IMG/VR virus record: IMGVR_UViG_3300033153_001117
Coordinates: 1 to 30,353 of that record
Source of the DNA: a virus
Length of the DNA: 30,353 nt
Reading direction: 5' to 3' (one strand)
Both the position numbers and the translations under genes were made by a program. How positions within the stretch are numbered: position 1 is the stretch's first letter; the number at the start of each line of letters is the position of its first letter. Of the stretch, positions 6,567 to 16,770 are shown piece after piece. The notes beneath the pieces are model-generated. The model searched no databases. It was not told the origin of the DNA and saw only the letters and a list, made by a program, of their open reading frames with translations.

Positions 6567-9500
6567 GCGAAAGCTACTTCCTTGACCCTGCACAGCAGTG
6601 GTTCTTGTCAATGTCGAACGCCAAAGCGAAGCGTGACCAACTCATCTTTGAACAGATAGCAAGCGACCCTGCGCTGCGTAACAGCCTCGTTGACTACTCC
6701 GCTGCTCACGTCACAGGTTCAACAGAATTGGGTTTGGCATTGGCACAAGGAGGTATCCCTGCTGGTGACCCTCGTGCTGCGATGGCAGTGAACGACGAAC
6801 TGGCGTTTCGTAGCAACCTTGGACCCATCGAACATCAAGGTGGTGGCTGGTGGGACGACGCTACAGGCGTGTTTGACGAATGGGTGACAAACCCGATACA
6901 AGGAACAGTACGTTGGGGTTTCTCAGCATGGGACGCTGCATATCAGATGGTTGCCGGTGGTGCACCTATCAGGGCACGACAGTTGGCACAGACGACTCCA
7001 GGTATGGACTTCGGTGAGGCATGGGCAGAACAAGACCCGTTCTTCTTCGAAGCGTTGGGTGGGCTGGTATCAGGCGAACGTGTCAACATCGGGTCGGGAT
7101 GGTTTCCGAACTCAGATATCACCGACGAAGTATCCATGTCTGTGAACCAACAGATGATGCAACTTGAACAGGACACAGCAGAGTTGCCAACAAACGAACG
7201 GTACCGGACACGCCTCGAAGGTGCCCCCGACATATGGAAACAGGCTGTGCAGGAAGGTGGGGAGGCTCAGGCAGAGCTTGGGCGTCCCATCGTGCAACAG
7301 AATCTGGCTGCAACAGAATCTGTCATGTTCGAAGTCAACCCTTACGCTGGTGGTGCTGCCGGTCAAGACAAGTCATGGTTCACACCGTGGTCACCGGGAC
7401 GCATCGTTGCCTCCAACGTGTACGAACCGGGAACCGAAGAGTTCTCCCGTATTTCAGGCACCCTCGACTTCACAGCACAAATCTTCGCTGACCCTGTGGA
7501 CTACCTCGGTATGGCATGGATGAAAGCTGGTCGCAACAGTCGCAAGATTTGGGGTGAGGCTCAGGGTCTCGCAAGGGAAGTGACCACACGAGTAGACGAA
7601 CTCGAATACGCATCCGAAGCGGAAGCTGCTGGACGTGTGCTCGGTGTCAGTACACCACCAGCAGCCGCATTGCCGCAACCAGCTGTTGTGTCGCCAGAGA
7701 CAGCAAGGCTGATGGCAAACGAACAAATCGCTATCGGTGCACAACCAGCCGTCGCAGCTGACATGTCGCCACGGTGGTTCAGCGGAACCCACGAAGGGTA
7801 TATCCCTGGAGCGTTCGACCCTCCACAGTGGGTTGTTAACGCATTCAACTCTGCACGACACGCAGCCACAGAGCGTTGGCGTGGCGGTGTCGACACCTCA
7901 CGCAAAGCTACACGAGTTCTGCCGGGGTCGTACAAGGTAGAGCTTCCACGAGTTGCTGGTGGACGTAGGCAACACGCAAAGATTCAGAGGAAAGGCAAAG
8001 GGCGTAACCAGTATTGGGACATCACGATGCCTGACGGCACCCGCCTTGGTAACCCTGCGACAGACCCACGTTTCGACCTTCCAGACACCAAGTTCCGTAC
8101 CTTGGCAGAGGCAGAGGCACGCCTTGAATCACATCTTGTCGGTCCAGATTTCAATGATGCTCAGAAGGTTCATGGCATGACTCCTGACGAGTTCCACAAT
8201 ACGGGTGAAACCTTCAGCCTCGATAACCCGTTCTCCGTTATTCAAGCCACGAACCCTGCCACAAAGCAGGCTAAGGCACGAGGCGTTGTCCACCGTGTAC
8301 GTCACAAGAAGACGAAGGGTGGAAAGCTTGACAACGCTCAGGTCACAGTATTCGGAAAGACGATGGATGTGTCCTCTGGTGTTATCGACAACCTACCTGA
8401 AGGGTTAGTTGTTGCGTTGCGTGCTGACCGCAAGGTGCGTGGCAACAGGATTATCGGGTTTGGCAGTCCAAACACGGAAAAGTTTCATCATACTTCCAAC
8501 TGGCTCGAAGCGAACGGATACGGGAAACTGAAGTGGGATGAGGACACCACCCTCATCATCGACTCCTATATCGGTGGAACAGGTGTGTCGCCGGAGGCAA
8601 CATCCCGCATGTCGTTCAAGTCGGGGTCTGAACCGATGATGAGATACGGTGGTGATGTATCCACAGCGTCTGCTGATGAGGTCAACGAGATTCTGGATTT
8701 CATGGCTACAGGCGGTCGTGCAGCAGCTCCGATTGTTGACGAGTTGCCTGTTGCTGGTGATGTCACAAAGATGACGCCACCCGATTCGGTCACAGCAGCC
8801 CGTGAAGCAGGGACAGGCATCCCGATGGGTGCTGGGGACACCCCTCAGAGTGCTGTGAAGCGTCGTGTGATGGATGGGTTGAAGGCTGAGGCTGAGGTAC
8901 GGCACGCAGAGGCATCAGTGATAGCCGACGAAGCTATCGAGGCATACCAAAAGGCAGAAGATGTCATTGCTGAAATAACAGAGCAACTGAAACCATTGTA
9001 TGAGAAAAGGCGCAACCTCGAACAGAAATATAAAGCCGAGTTGAAGAAACCCAAAGAGGTACCCAAAGAGGTACCCAAGGGTCCACGGCTTCCCGGTGAC
9101 CCACCACCATCCACAGCCGGTACTTGGTTAGACGACACGCCAGCCGTGAAGAGCGTTGTTCGCCAGATACAAGACGAACTTAAGAAGCTGGAAGCCGAGG
9201 TCAATGATTTGAACTGGACGAGGCAACGTGCTCGTCAGGAATCTACGGTGAGTCGTGGAATCATAGACGACGCAAGGGATAAGATGACCCTCGATGGGCG
9301 CAAGGCTGACAATTCTGACTTCATCGAATATTCAGACAGGGTTGACGCTGCCCTGCGTGACGAAGGACTGTTGCCTGACTACAAAACCGTTGAGCGTGGC
9401 GACGACACTGTTGTCGACTACAAGGGCAAACCTCTGGCGAAGTGGGAGCTAGAAGAGCAGCTAGCCAAGGTTGACGAGATGATTGCTTATTACCAAGACG

Positions 9501-12500
9501 AGATAGCAGCAGGCAACAACGTTGAATCCAACACTGCACATATGCAAACTTACTTGGACCGCAAGGCAGAACTGAACGATGCATGGAGTAATGGCAGACC
9601 CGTATCTGGTACTGGTGCCGAAGCGATACCGGTGAAGCCAGAAGGCGAGAAGGCGGTGAACCCGCTCGCTGTCACCAATGCAGAGTGGAACGCTATGGCG
9701 AACGACGAATGGGTTGAGGTGTACCACGCCACAGACGTTGACACAGCCACAAAGATGATGGAAGAGGGTGTCCATGGCAAAGGTAAAGCTCAGGCTGGAC
9801 AAACCGGCGACGAAATCGCTAGGGCTGGAGAGCAGGGTAGGACCGGCGAAGGCATGTACGTTGGCGGTAACGCAGGCGAACTCATAGGCATGTACGCCAA
9901 CGAGAGCATGGGCAGCGTCGGTCGTGGCGTAGTTATGCGAATCTTCGTTCGTAAGGGCGACATGCTCATGCCACGAGAAGCAGGCTCTTCACGGATGCGT
10001 CAGTACGGTGGGCTGGAGAACACCGATAAGGGCAGAGAGGCGTTCGGTCACGACAACGTAGGTGCTGTCGTATACGGTGACGTACCGGCAGAGAACATAG
10101 CGTTCGTGAACCGCTCAGGTGACATGCCGAACCCTGTGGCTGGTGGTAGTGAAATCGAACGAGGCTTCGATATCCCGTCAATGGGTCGCCAAGTCCCCGA
10201 ACCTGTAGGCGGTGTGCCAGAAGGACTCGCACGCACAGCAGACACACCCACCACCTACAAAGCAGACGTAGCACGCAAGATAGAAGCGTCATCCACACCA
10301 CCAGAACCTTCGACGTTCCGTGGCGTACGCAACGACATCGACCCGTCCTTCCAACTTCACGGCAAGAAGGCAGACATGTTCCTCGACAAGCTTGTGGCTG
10401 TGTCACGGCTTGCTGGTGGCAAGGAAACCATTGCCCTACTCGATGAACTCCTGTCGTTCTTCCCTAACAGTGGAATCCGTGTACCGGTAGAAGTACGCAC
10501 AGCATTGTACGAAGCAGGCTCCAAGGATGAGATGCGTGACATTTTCGTCAAATGGCTTGTCTTGGAAGGCGGGCAAGAGGTCGTCCTTCCGGGTGGCACC
10601 AAGTTTGGAAGGCTGTCGACAGTCACAGGTGGACCTCGCACAGAAGAATCACGTCTACCGTCGTTCCTCACAGACGACCGTAGAGGGTTCTCTCGTAGGT
10701 TCGCCAACTCGTTGCCAACGAACAACGTCAACTTCGTGGATGACCCCACATCCTCCTACGAGCTTGTTATCGACGCCCTCCCACAGTACAACCTCACCCG
10801 TGGCGCAGAGGTGCCACGGTACAACCCTGACACCGGCAAACTGATGGAAGGAACCATCAAGGTCGAGGATGTCCTCAAACAAATCCGCAACATGACCCCC
10901 CGTGACAAAGCAGGGGCATACGAAATCATGGCAGACTTGAACCAGATGCTGTTCAGTAGCCTCGTGGACAGCGGTGTCTCACCAGAGATGGCTTACGGTG
11001 TGTCACGCTGGTGGAAAGACAACCTTGCCATGTCGAACTTCTCGTCAGCACGATTCGGGAAGGTACAGCTACAGGCAGGTTCCACAGACCTCATCGTTAT
11101 GAACAACGAACTGGTGCCAGGGTTGGGTCCGGTACTCGACGCTGACTTGTGGACTGGTGCCTTGTCGATGCCACACCCGAAGGAACTGAAACGTGTAGCC
11201 AACCAATCTGACCTCTTGGGCAAGATAGCGAACAGCATCGCTGCCAAGAAGGTCAAGGTTCGTGAAGGGACAGAGGAACTTATAGGTGGCATGAAGTTCG
11301 AGGACCGTGTTGGCTTACAGGTGATGACGTTCGCTATGAACAAGTTGTGGAAACCGTTCGTGCTTCTCCGTGGGGCTTGGACACTCAGGATTCTCATGGA
11401 CGACCAGATGCGGATGATGGCTGACGGCTACTCGACGTTGAACCACCCTGCTCGTATCATCAACTATGCCTTGACACGTCCGAAGGATTGGAAAGATGCG
11501 TTCATGAAGGGACGTGTCGATGTCAACGGTGTGTCGATGACTGTTGGCAATGTCAACGAGATGCAACACGGTCGGATATTCCGTGACGCAATGATGCGTA
11601 TGTACGATGAACAGGTTGGGATGGGTGCATACGGTCACCGCCAGTTCGTTGACGTACAGCGTGCAGACCCACGGTACGCAGAGGGATTGGCGTTTGAGGT
11701 CACGCACCTTGCCGGTTCGCCGCTGACGAGGATGCTTGCTTCCTCAAAGGGTGACCCTGTTGAGAGAACAGTGCGTTGGCTTATGGGCAACGGTAAGAAG
11801 AGTGACCCTGACCCTGCCCGTGAACTTGCTTCCCTTGCACACCTGAACCGTGTCGACCCTGAAGTTGCTGAGAAGATTCTTGCTCTTGACGAGCAGGTGC
11901 TCAGGAATGTGGTGTCGAAGCAGTGGGCAATCCTTCACCACCGGTTGGGTGGCGACGTTGTGCTTGACACAGGACAAGGCAAACTCATCAACATGGATAC
12001 TCTCAGGCTTGAATCTGAAACAATCGAGGTTTCAGGGAAAGCGCAATGGCTTGTCAGGCAGGACGGTGACTCTGAGCTGCTACGCATCGTTGCTGGCGAC
12101 AACAAGATTGTTGGCGACATCGGTGACATGGGTGGTATTGCTGGCGACGTTGCTGGTGAGGCTGCTGTCCGTAACCTCGAAGAGCTGTTGAAGAGAAAGT
12201 TGAAGACCAGTGAGCGGTATCCGGTCACAGTGCGTGGACCTCGTGACATCGCAGAGTCTGGTGCACAGAAGAACCTTGAAGCCACGTTGGATGACACTGT
12301 TGGTCACTTCATGGAAATCATGATGACGATGCCGTCGAACAAACTGTCACGGTCTGTCGAGTTCCGTAATGCTTATTGGGAACGCATGGTTGGGTTCTAC
12401 CCGTACATGGATGACGCTCTTCGCAAGAAGATTGGTGGCATGATTCCCAACAACAAGAGGAAGCAGTTCAAAGAAGCTGCTGCCCGTGACCCGAAACTTC

Positions 12501-14224
12501 AGGGACAGATAACAGACCTTGACCAAGTTGATGCACAGGCGAAGGCGTATGCGTTGACACGGGTAGAGCAGACACTGTTCACGTTGCAGTCGAAAAAGAA
12601 CATCTCTGACAGCCTCAACCTTGTGTTCCCGTTCGTGGAGGCATGGGGTGAGTTCATATCTCGTTGGGGTCGCATCATGGTGACAGGCGATTCGAACATT
12701 CATGTTGCTCGCAGGTTCCAACAGACAGTGGAGGGGCTGCGTGGCTCAGGGTTCTTCTACGAGAACGAGTATGGGCAGGAGGTGTTCAACTATCCAGCGT
12801 TCACTACAAAGTTTGGGGTGGAGCTGCACAACAAGCTGAACAATCTTCCTGTGCTTAGTGGAATGTTGGGTGGCGACGTATCAGGTGAGGTGGCAGGCAA
12901 CATCCAAGCCACCGGTAGTGTCGAATCGTTGAACTTCGCTTCCGGTGTCATACCAGGATTCGGTCCTGTATTCCAGATGGCATCGAAACAGATACTTCCT
13001 GACGACCCGAAGTTCGACTGGATGCGAGATATTGTGTCACCGTTCGGTCAGTCCGGTGGTGTGGCATACCAGTTCTCTCCTGCTTGGTTCAAGAGGTTCC
13101 TGTCAGCGAACGGGACACTCGATGACCCTGCGTTGGAGTACACATACAACTCAACCTTGATGGATGTGATACGTACCAAGATTGACAGAGGAGACTTTTC
13201 AGGTGTCACCTCACAACAAGACGTGAACACACTCATAGCTGCTGCTGAAGAAGAAGCTAAGGGTGTGCTGATGGTGAGGTCTGTTGCCACGTTCTTCGAG
13301 CCTGCGTCACCAGCGTACAAGTTCCAGAAAGAGGACGAGGACGGGTTGGTGTGGTCGTACACAAACCTTGGTGAAGCGTTCTACAAGTTGCAGGAAGAGG
13401 CAGGAGGCGATGCGTCTGTTGCGTTCACGGAGTTCTATGAGAGGTTCGGTTTCCTTCCGCAAGCGTTCCGTGGAGGCAAGACGTACAGTGTCATCGACCG
13501 TTCGTTGACCGAGACTGGCTACAAGTTTGAACGTGGCAACTCTGAGCTGTTCAACAGGTATCCGGTTACAGCGATGTACCTTGACCCAACCATTGCTGGT
13601 GAGTCGGAGTATGACCACAACGCAATGTTGGCGCAGTTGGAACGTGGGTTGCGTGAGCAGTGGACTGGTGAACAGTTTGTGTTGAAGCAGCAGGACCAGC
13701 TTGGCGATTTGTGGTGGGACAATGCGAACAAGATTGCAGCGTCTATGGGTAGCGAACAAGGGAATGCGTATTTGGCTTCTACCCGTGGCGTGATTCAGGA
13801 AAACTATCCGGCATGGAACCAGCCGATTCCTGGCAAAGTGCAAGGTGCCACCAACGAACAACAGATGATGGAAGTAGACCGTATGTTGGTTGACAGTTCG
13901 TTGTCGGGCAGCGGTGCTGTTGAGGGTGCCCGTGTTTACAACGCCATGAGGGAGAAGGTGTTGGCTGACATCCGTGCTGCCGGTGCTGCCACTATCGACG
14001 GTCCAAAGTCTGAAACAACATTGGCAGGACAGTTAGCTACGGCTGGTCGTGAGTGGCTGCGTATACAGGCTGACGAACTTATCTTGGAGTATCCGGCGTT
14101 CGGTCCTTTGTACGAATCGGTCTACTCTTATGAGGTGTCAACGTCTCACGATGCTGTGGAACCGTTGACGGTTGACATGTTCGGTGAAGGCGACATATTT
14201 GAAGATTTGGGGTTGACAGGATGA
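6563..14224 (+). CDS. Giant 2553-residue internal virion protein with ART-like domain
   Basis: One open frame of 7.7 kb, coupled to both neighbours by ATGA. The N-terminal 330 residues are Trp/Gly-rich and helical. About 770-895 is a charged coiled coil interrupted by a Pro linker with a small tandem duplication (PKEV twice). About 1045-1190 resembles an ADP-ribosyltransferase fold of the polyvalent-protein type: VYHATD (1053-1058), then GEGMYVGGN (from 1095) with a helix containing GMYAN, and beta strands VVMRIFV and GAVVYG. The C-terminal third has amphipathic stretches (LNLVFPFVEAWGEFISRW, about 2016-2035) typical of large ejected proteins. Position between portal and capsid genes and next to wall-degrading proteins suggests a protein carried in the head and injected with the DNA. 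Enzyme activity is not proven; the catalytic Glu is not assigned. Confidence 0.75.
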   Translation: MSESYFLDPAQQWFLSMSNAKAKRDQLIFEQIASDPALRNSLVDYSAAHVTGSTELGLALAQGGIPAGDPRAAMAVNDELAFRSNLGPIEHQGGGWWDDATGVFDEWVTNPIQGTVRWGFSAWDAAYQMVAGGAPIRARQLAQTTPGMDFGEAWAEQDPFFFEALGGLVSGERVNIGSGWFPNSDITDEVSMSVNQQMMQLEQDTAELPTNERYRTRLEGAPDIWKQAVQEGGEAQAELGRPIVQQNLAATESVMFEVNPYAGGAAGQDKSWFTPWSPGRIVASNVYEPGTEEFSRISGTLDFTAQIFADPVDYLGMAWMKAGRNSRKIWGEAQGLAREVTTRVDELEYASEAEAAGRVLGVSTPPAAALPQPAVVSPETARLMANEQIAIGAQPAVAADMSPRWFSGTHEGYIPGAFDPPQWVVNAFNSARHAATERWRGGVDTSRKATRVLPGSYKVELPRVAGGRRQHAKIQRKGKGRNQYWDITMPDGTRLGNPATDPRFDLPDTKFRTLAEAEARLESHLVGPDFNDAQKVHGMTPDEFHNTGETFSLDNPFSVIQATNPATKQAKARGVVHRVRHKKTKGGKLDNAQVTVFGKTMDVSSGVIDNLPEGLVVALRADRKVRGNRIIGFGSPNTEKFHHTSNWLEANGYGKLKWDEDTTLIIDSYIGGTGVSPEATSRMSFKSGSEPMMRYGGDVSTASADEVNEILDFMATGGRAAAPIVDELPVAGDVTKMTPPDSVTAAREAGTGIPMGAGDTPQSAVKRRVMDGLKAEAEVRHAEASVIADEAIEAYQKAEDVIAEITEQLKPLYEKRRNLEQKYKAELKKPKEVPKEVPKGPRLPGDPPPSTAGTWLDDTPAVKSVVRQIQDELKKLEAEVNDLNWTRQRARQESTVSRGIIDDARDKMTLDGRKADNSDFIEYSDRVDAALRDEGLLPDYKTVERGDDTVVDYKGKPLAKWELEEQLAKVDEMIAYYQDEIAAGNNVESNTAHMQTYLDRKAELNDAWSNGRPVSGTGAEAIPVKPEGEKAVNPLAVTNAEWNAMANDEWVEVYHATDVDTATKMMEEGVHGKGKAQAGQTGDEIARAGEQGRTGEGMYVGGNAGELIGMYANESMGSVGRGVVMRIFVRKGDMLMPREAGSSRMRQYGGLENTDKGREAFGHDNVGAVVYGDVPAENIAFVNRSGDMPNPVAGGSEIERGFDIPSMGRQVPEPVGGVPEGLARTADTPTTYKADVARKIEASSTPPEPSTFRGVRNDIDPSFQLHGKKADMFLDKLVAVSRLAGGKETIALLDELLSFFPNSGIRVPVEVRTALYEAGSKDEMRDIFVKWLVLEGGQEVVLPGGTKFGRLSTVTGGPRTEESRLPSFLTDDRRGFSRRFANSLPTNNVNFVDDPTSSYELVIDALPQYNLTRGAEVPRYNPDTGKLMEGTIKVEDVLKQIRNMTPRDKAGAYEIMADLNQMLFSSLVDSGVSPEMAYGVSRWWKDNLAMSNFSSARFGKVQLQAGSTDLIVMNNELVPGLGPVLDADLWTGALSMPHPKELKRVANQSDLLGKIANSIAAKKVKVREGTEELIGGMKFEDRVGLQVMTFAMNKLWKPFVLLRGAWTLRILMDDQMRMMADGYSTLNHPARIINYALTRPKDWKDAFMKGRVDVNGVSMTVGNVNEMQHGRIFRDAMMRMYDEQVGMGAYGHRQFVDVQRADPRYAEGLAFEVTHLAGSPLTRMLASSKGDPVERTVRWLMGNGKKSDPDPARELASLAHLNRVDPEVAEKILALDEQVLRNVVSKQWAILHHRLGGDVVLDTGQGKLINMDTLRLESETIEVSGKAQWLVRQDGDSELLRIVAGDNKIVGDIGDMGGIAGDVAGEAAVRNLEELLKRKLKTSERYPVTVRGPRDIAESGAQKNLEATLDDTVGHFMEIMMTMPSNKLSRSVEFRNAYWERMVGFYPYMDDALRKKIGGMIPNNKRKQFKEAAARDPKLQGQITDLDQVDAQAKAYALTRVEQTLFTLQSKKNISDSLNLVFPFVEAWGEFISRWGRIMVTGDSNIHVARRFQQTVEGLRGSGFFYENEYGQEVFNYPAFTTKFGVELHNKLNNLPVLSGMLGGDVSGEVAGNIQATGSVESLNFASGVIPGFGPVFQMASKQILPDDPKFDWMRDIVSPFGQSGGVAYQFSPAWFKRFLSANGTLDDPALEYTYNSTLMDVIRTKIDRGDFSGVTSQQDVNTLIAAAEEEAKGVLMVRSVATFFEPASPAYKFQKEDEDGLVWSYTNLGEAFYKLQEEAGGDASVAFTEFYERFGFLPQAFRGGKTYSVIDRSLTETGYKFERGNSELFNRYPVTAMYLDPTIAGESEYDHNAMLAQLERGLREQWTGEQFVLKQQDQLGDLWWDNANKIAASMGSEQGNAYLASTRGVIQENYPAWNQPIPGKVQGATNEQQMMEVDRMLVDSSLSGSGAVEGARVYNAMREKVLADIRAAGAATIDGPKSETTLAGQLATAGREWLRIQADELILEYPAFGPLYESVYSYEVSTSHDAVEPLTVDMFGEGDIFEDLGLTG

Positions 14225-16197
14225 GCATGAACAAGGACCAGGTACTCGAAGCGTTGGTGGAACACCGTATTCTCAGCTCTACAGAGGCTGACGATTTAGG
14301 GTCACGTTTGCCTAACAATGTTGCTTTCACTGATTTCGTGGGTGTGTTGAAGACTGAGTTGGAGGATGTGTCGTCAGCTGAATTGGCTGAGGCGATGGGT
14401 CTCTCTGTTTCTCAGTTGAACGGTATCCAGCGCATTACAACTGCACAGGCTGGCATTGAGGAGGATGCTGTTGGCGGTGTCGGTGGGTTCATTGGTGACA
14501 TCCTTGGGTCTCGTGCTCCTGTTGGCGGTGAGGGGGGTGGGATATCTGAAGGTCAGAAACCGATAGATGTGCATGAAACCTCTCGTCTGTTGAACGAGAA
14601 GTTCAATGAGTTGAAGATGGCTGGTGCGTTCACACCTCGTGAAGAGTCAGATATCTTCAATGCGATAGCTGACATCAAAACCCGTGAGCATGTGGAACGT
14701 GTGTTGGCTCAGATGGTCACTGCTGGTGTCAGCCCTGACGAGCTGACAGGGCTTGGTGGTTTGGGTACAGAGTTCGTTGCGTCTGCTACGACACAGGCAG
14801 GCATTGACGATGAGGCACGGTTTATTGCTGAGAACCAACCAAGGTACGGTGGTGTCGGGTCTCTTGGAGCGGAGCAGCAGGCAGCGGTCGCTGCCGGTCT
14901 CACTCCGTCTGGTGGGTCGTGGGAGGATATACGGGACGGTATCACTGGTGCCGAGGGCGAGGAAGAGGTCAAGGGTCTTGACAGGTTGAGGTATTACAAG
15001 GATGAGGATTTCATCCTTGACCGTTCTACCGGCAATGTCATGTCTGAGCAGCAATGGGCTGTATTGAAGCGACAGGATGAGATTGGTGAGGCAGCTAGGG
15101 CTGAGTACCTGTCTGTCCGTGCAATCGGTGAGGTTGCTACACGCCTTATCGAGTCAGGAAAGTTCACTGGTGACCTGACAAGGAATGTCAGGAAAGAATA
15201 CATTTATGGTCCTGATGGCAAGAAGGTTCTTGACGACAACGGTAACCCGAAGTATCGAACGGTTCGTCCTATGGGGACAGATGAAAACGGTGATACTCGT
15301 ACTGTCAAGGCACAGCCGAACACACAGTTCAACCCGAAATACATTTGGAAGACTGAGGGTTATTACGACACTGCAATGGGGCGGTACGTCACGAAGCGTG
15401 TCAGGGTTAAGAACCCTGATTACAAGTATGTGAGCAGGAACTACTTGCCTGTTGAGGACATCGCAATGCCTTCTCCTGTGGTCAACGAGGCATGGGAAGC
15501 ACCGTCATACGACTACTCCGTTGGTGGCGGTCGTGCAGAATGGTTGGGGTTCACCCCACGTCAACGCAATATGCGTGTGAAGTACATGGAGAATGTTGGG
15601 ATACTAACCAGTGGACAGGTGGAGGCAATGGGTGGCTACGCTGGCACGCCGTTGAACTTTGCTGTTATGGACATTTGGGAGAATGTGTCAGCTGTGTCGT
15701 CGCAGTTGCAGTACTCACAGTTCGATGCGATGAACGCCATCGGTGTACAGATTGCGATGAACAAGGCTACACAGACATCCTCTGGCGGATATCGCAGTAG
15801 TGGTGGTGGTGGACCAACCTACTCTGTTCCTGCTTCGTTGCGTGAAGTACCTGACTACAAGACCCTTGCCGAACGCACAAAGTCTGTGTTCGACTCTGAG
15901 CTTGGTAGAGACATGGAGGATTGGGAGCTTGCTCTCTTGTCTGACGAGCTTGGAGACAAGTACGCACAAGCCAACCGGCAACGTATCGACATCCACAAGA
16001 ACTGGTGGGACGATTCCGTTTCTGGTGGCACAACCGATGTTGACTTCACGGAGGTGGAGGAACCAGAGGAAGGTCTCATGTTCGACATCGGTGAGAAGTA
16101 TGAAGCAGAAATCAACCGGAATGTACGGGTTGAGGACAGGGCGAACAACCGCAACCTCCTTATGAACTCCATCGCTGTTGGTGAAAGGATGATTTAA
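14221..16197 (+). CDS. 658-residue internal virion-like protein
   Basis: Begins in an ATGA overlap with the giant gene (a second ATG lies two codons in) and ends in TAA directly before the TTG of the next gene. It has a helical N-terminus (about 1-75), a Gly-rich linker, helical repeats, a central charged beta region with many Tyr/Lys (about 320-420), then helices, a Ser/Gly-rich loop (about 520-535) and an Asn/Arg-rich tail. No enzyme motif is seen. The gene order (giant, this, transglycosylase-like, PGBD, PE-linker protein) recalls the internal core proteins of podoviruses, which form a channel through the cell envelope. Role inferred from context. Confidence 0.7.
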   Translation: MSMNKDQVLEALVEHRILSSTEADDLGSRLPNNVAFTDFVGVLKTELEDVSSAELAEAMGLSVSQLNGIQRITTAQAGIEEDAVGGVGGFIGDILGSRAPVGGEGGGISEGQKPIDVHETSRLLNEKFNELKMAGAFTPREESDIFNAIADIKTREHVERVLAQMVTAGVSPDELTGLGGLGTEFVASATTQAGIDDEARFIAENQPRYGGVGSLGAEQQAAVAAGLTPSGGSWEDIRDGITGAEGEEEVKGLDRLRYYKDEDFILDRSTGNVMSEQQWAVLKRQDEIGEAARAEYLSVRAIGEVATRLIESGKFTGDLTRNVRKEYIYGPDGKKVLDDNGNPKYRTVRPMGTDENGDTRTVKAQPNTQFNPKYIWKTEGYYDTAMGRYVTKRVRVKNPDYKYVSRNYLPVEDIAMPSPVVNEAWEAPSYDYSVGGGRAEWLGFTPRQRNMRVKYMENVGILTSGQVEAMGGYAGTPLNFAVMDIWENVSAVSSQLQYSQFDAMNAIGVQIAMNKATQTSSGGYRSSGGGGPTYSVPASLREVPDYKTLAERTKSVFDSELGRDMEDWELALLSDELGDKYAQANRQRIDIHKNWWDDSVSGGTTDVDFTEVEEPEEGLMFDIGEKYEAEINRNVRVEDRANNRNLLMNSIAVGERMI

Positions 16198-16770
16198 TTG
16201 GGTGACATAGACATTGTGGCTGGTGCGATACGCACCGTTGAGTCAGATGGCGATTACAACCATCAACGTCTCACATCTATAGGTGGTGAACGGCACCGAC
16301 AGGTAGGTGCGTATGGTTTCGTGGACAAGCGGTGGGTTGAGCTTGCAGCAGCAGCTGGATACCCCGGTGCGAACTGGCGTGACCCTACAGCCCAAGACCG
16401 TATAGCCAAAGCGAAACTGCAACGTGACTTCGACAAGTACGGTGATTGGGAAGCTGTTGCCATAGCGTTCAGGTTCGGTGGTGCTACAGCCAAGGCTTAC
16501 AAGGATGGACGTGGGTTCGCTCAGAGGGAAGAGGTCGAAGGGTATGCCCGTAAAGTACGGAAGTTGATACCTGATACTGAGCGACGAATCACAGGCTCCA
16601 TGACCCCACAGACCGAACAACGACAGAACCACACACTTACCAGAGCAGAAAGCGTCATACGGGACCAGCTGGTGACGATGCGTGATGCTCAAAGAAAGGG
16701 GGCACCGGATGGCAGTAACGAGAACATCATCGAAGGCGGAAATCAAGGAATGGCAAACCAAGCTCAATGA
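16198..16770 (+). CDS. Lytic transglycosylase/lysozyme-like virion protein
   Basis: The start is TTG directly after the previous stop, with AAAGG about eight bases before it, so translation is probably coupled. Residues 3-105 look like a lysozyme-fold muramidase of the SLT type: an N-terminal helix with a conserved-position Glu (VES, E15), then VGAYGFVDKRW (from 36), matching the usual GAYQF-x-W pattern, and a C-terminal helix WEAVAIAFRFGG. The rest is a helical tail. In a virion module such an enzyme opens peptidoglycan locally during DNA entry; lysis is served by the separate endolysin near 27.5 kb. The last 62 bases overlap the next gene. Confidence 0.7.
   Translation: MGDIDIVAGAIRTVESDGDYNHQRLTSIGGERHRQVGAYGFVDKRWVELAAAAGYPGANWRDPTAQDRIAKAKLQRDFDKYGDWEAVAIAFRFGGATAKAYKDGRGFAQREEVEGYARKVRKLIPDTERRITGSMTPQTEQRQNHTLTRAESVIRDQLVTMRDAQRKGAPDGSNENIIEGGNQGMANQAQ

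Noticed and set aside
8403-8416. Fourth copy of the GGTTAGT repeat inside the giant gene
   Set aside because: Only one arm is present and it is inside a coding region, far from any start codon.
6563-14224. N4-like virion RNA polymerase
   Set aside because: I could not find the expected polymerase motifs (an R-x3-K-x6-7-YG stretch); size alone is not evidence.
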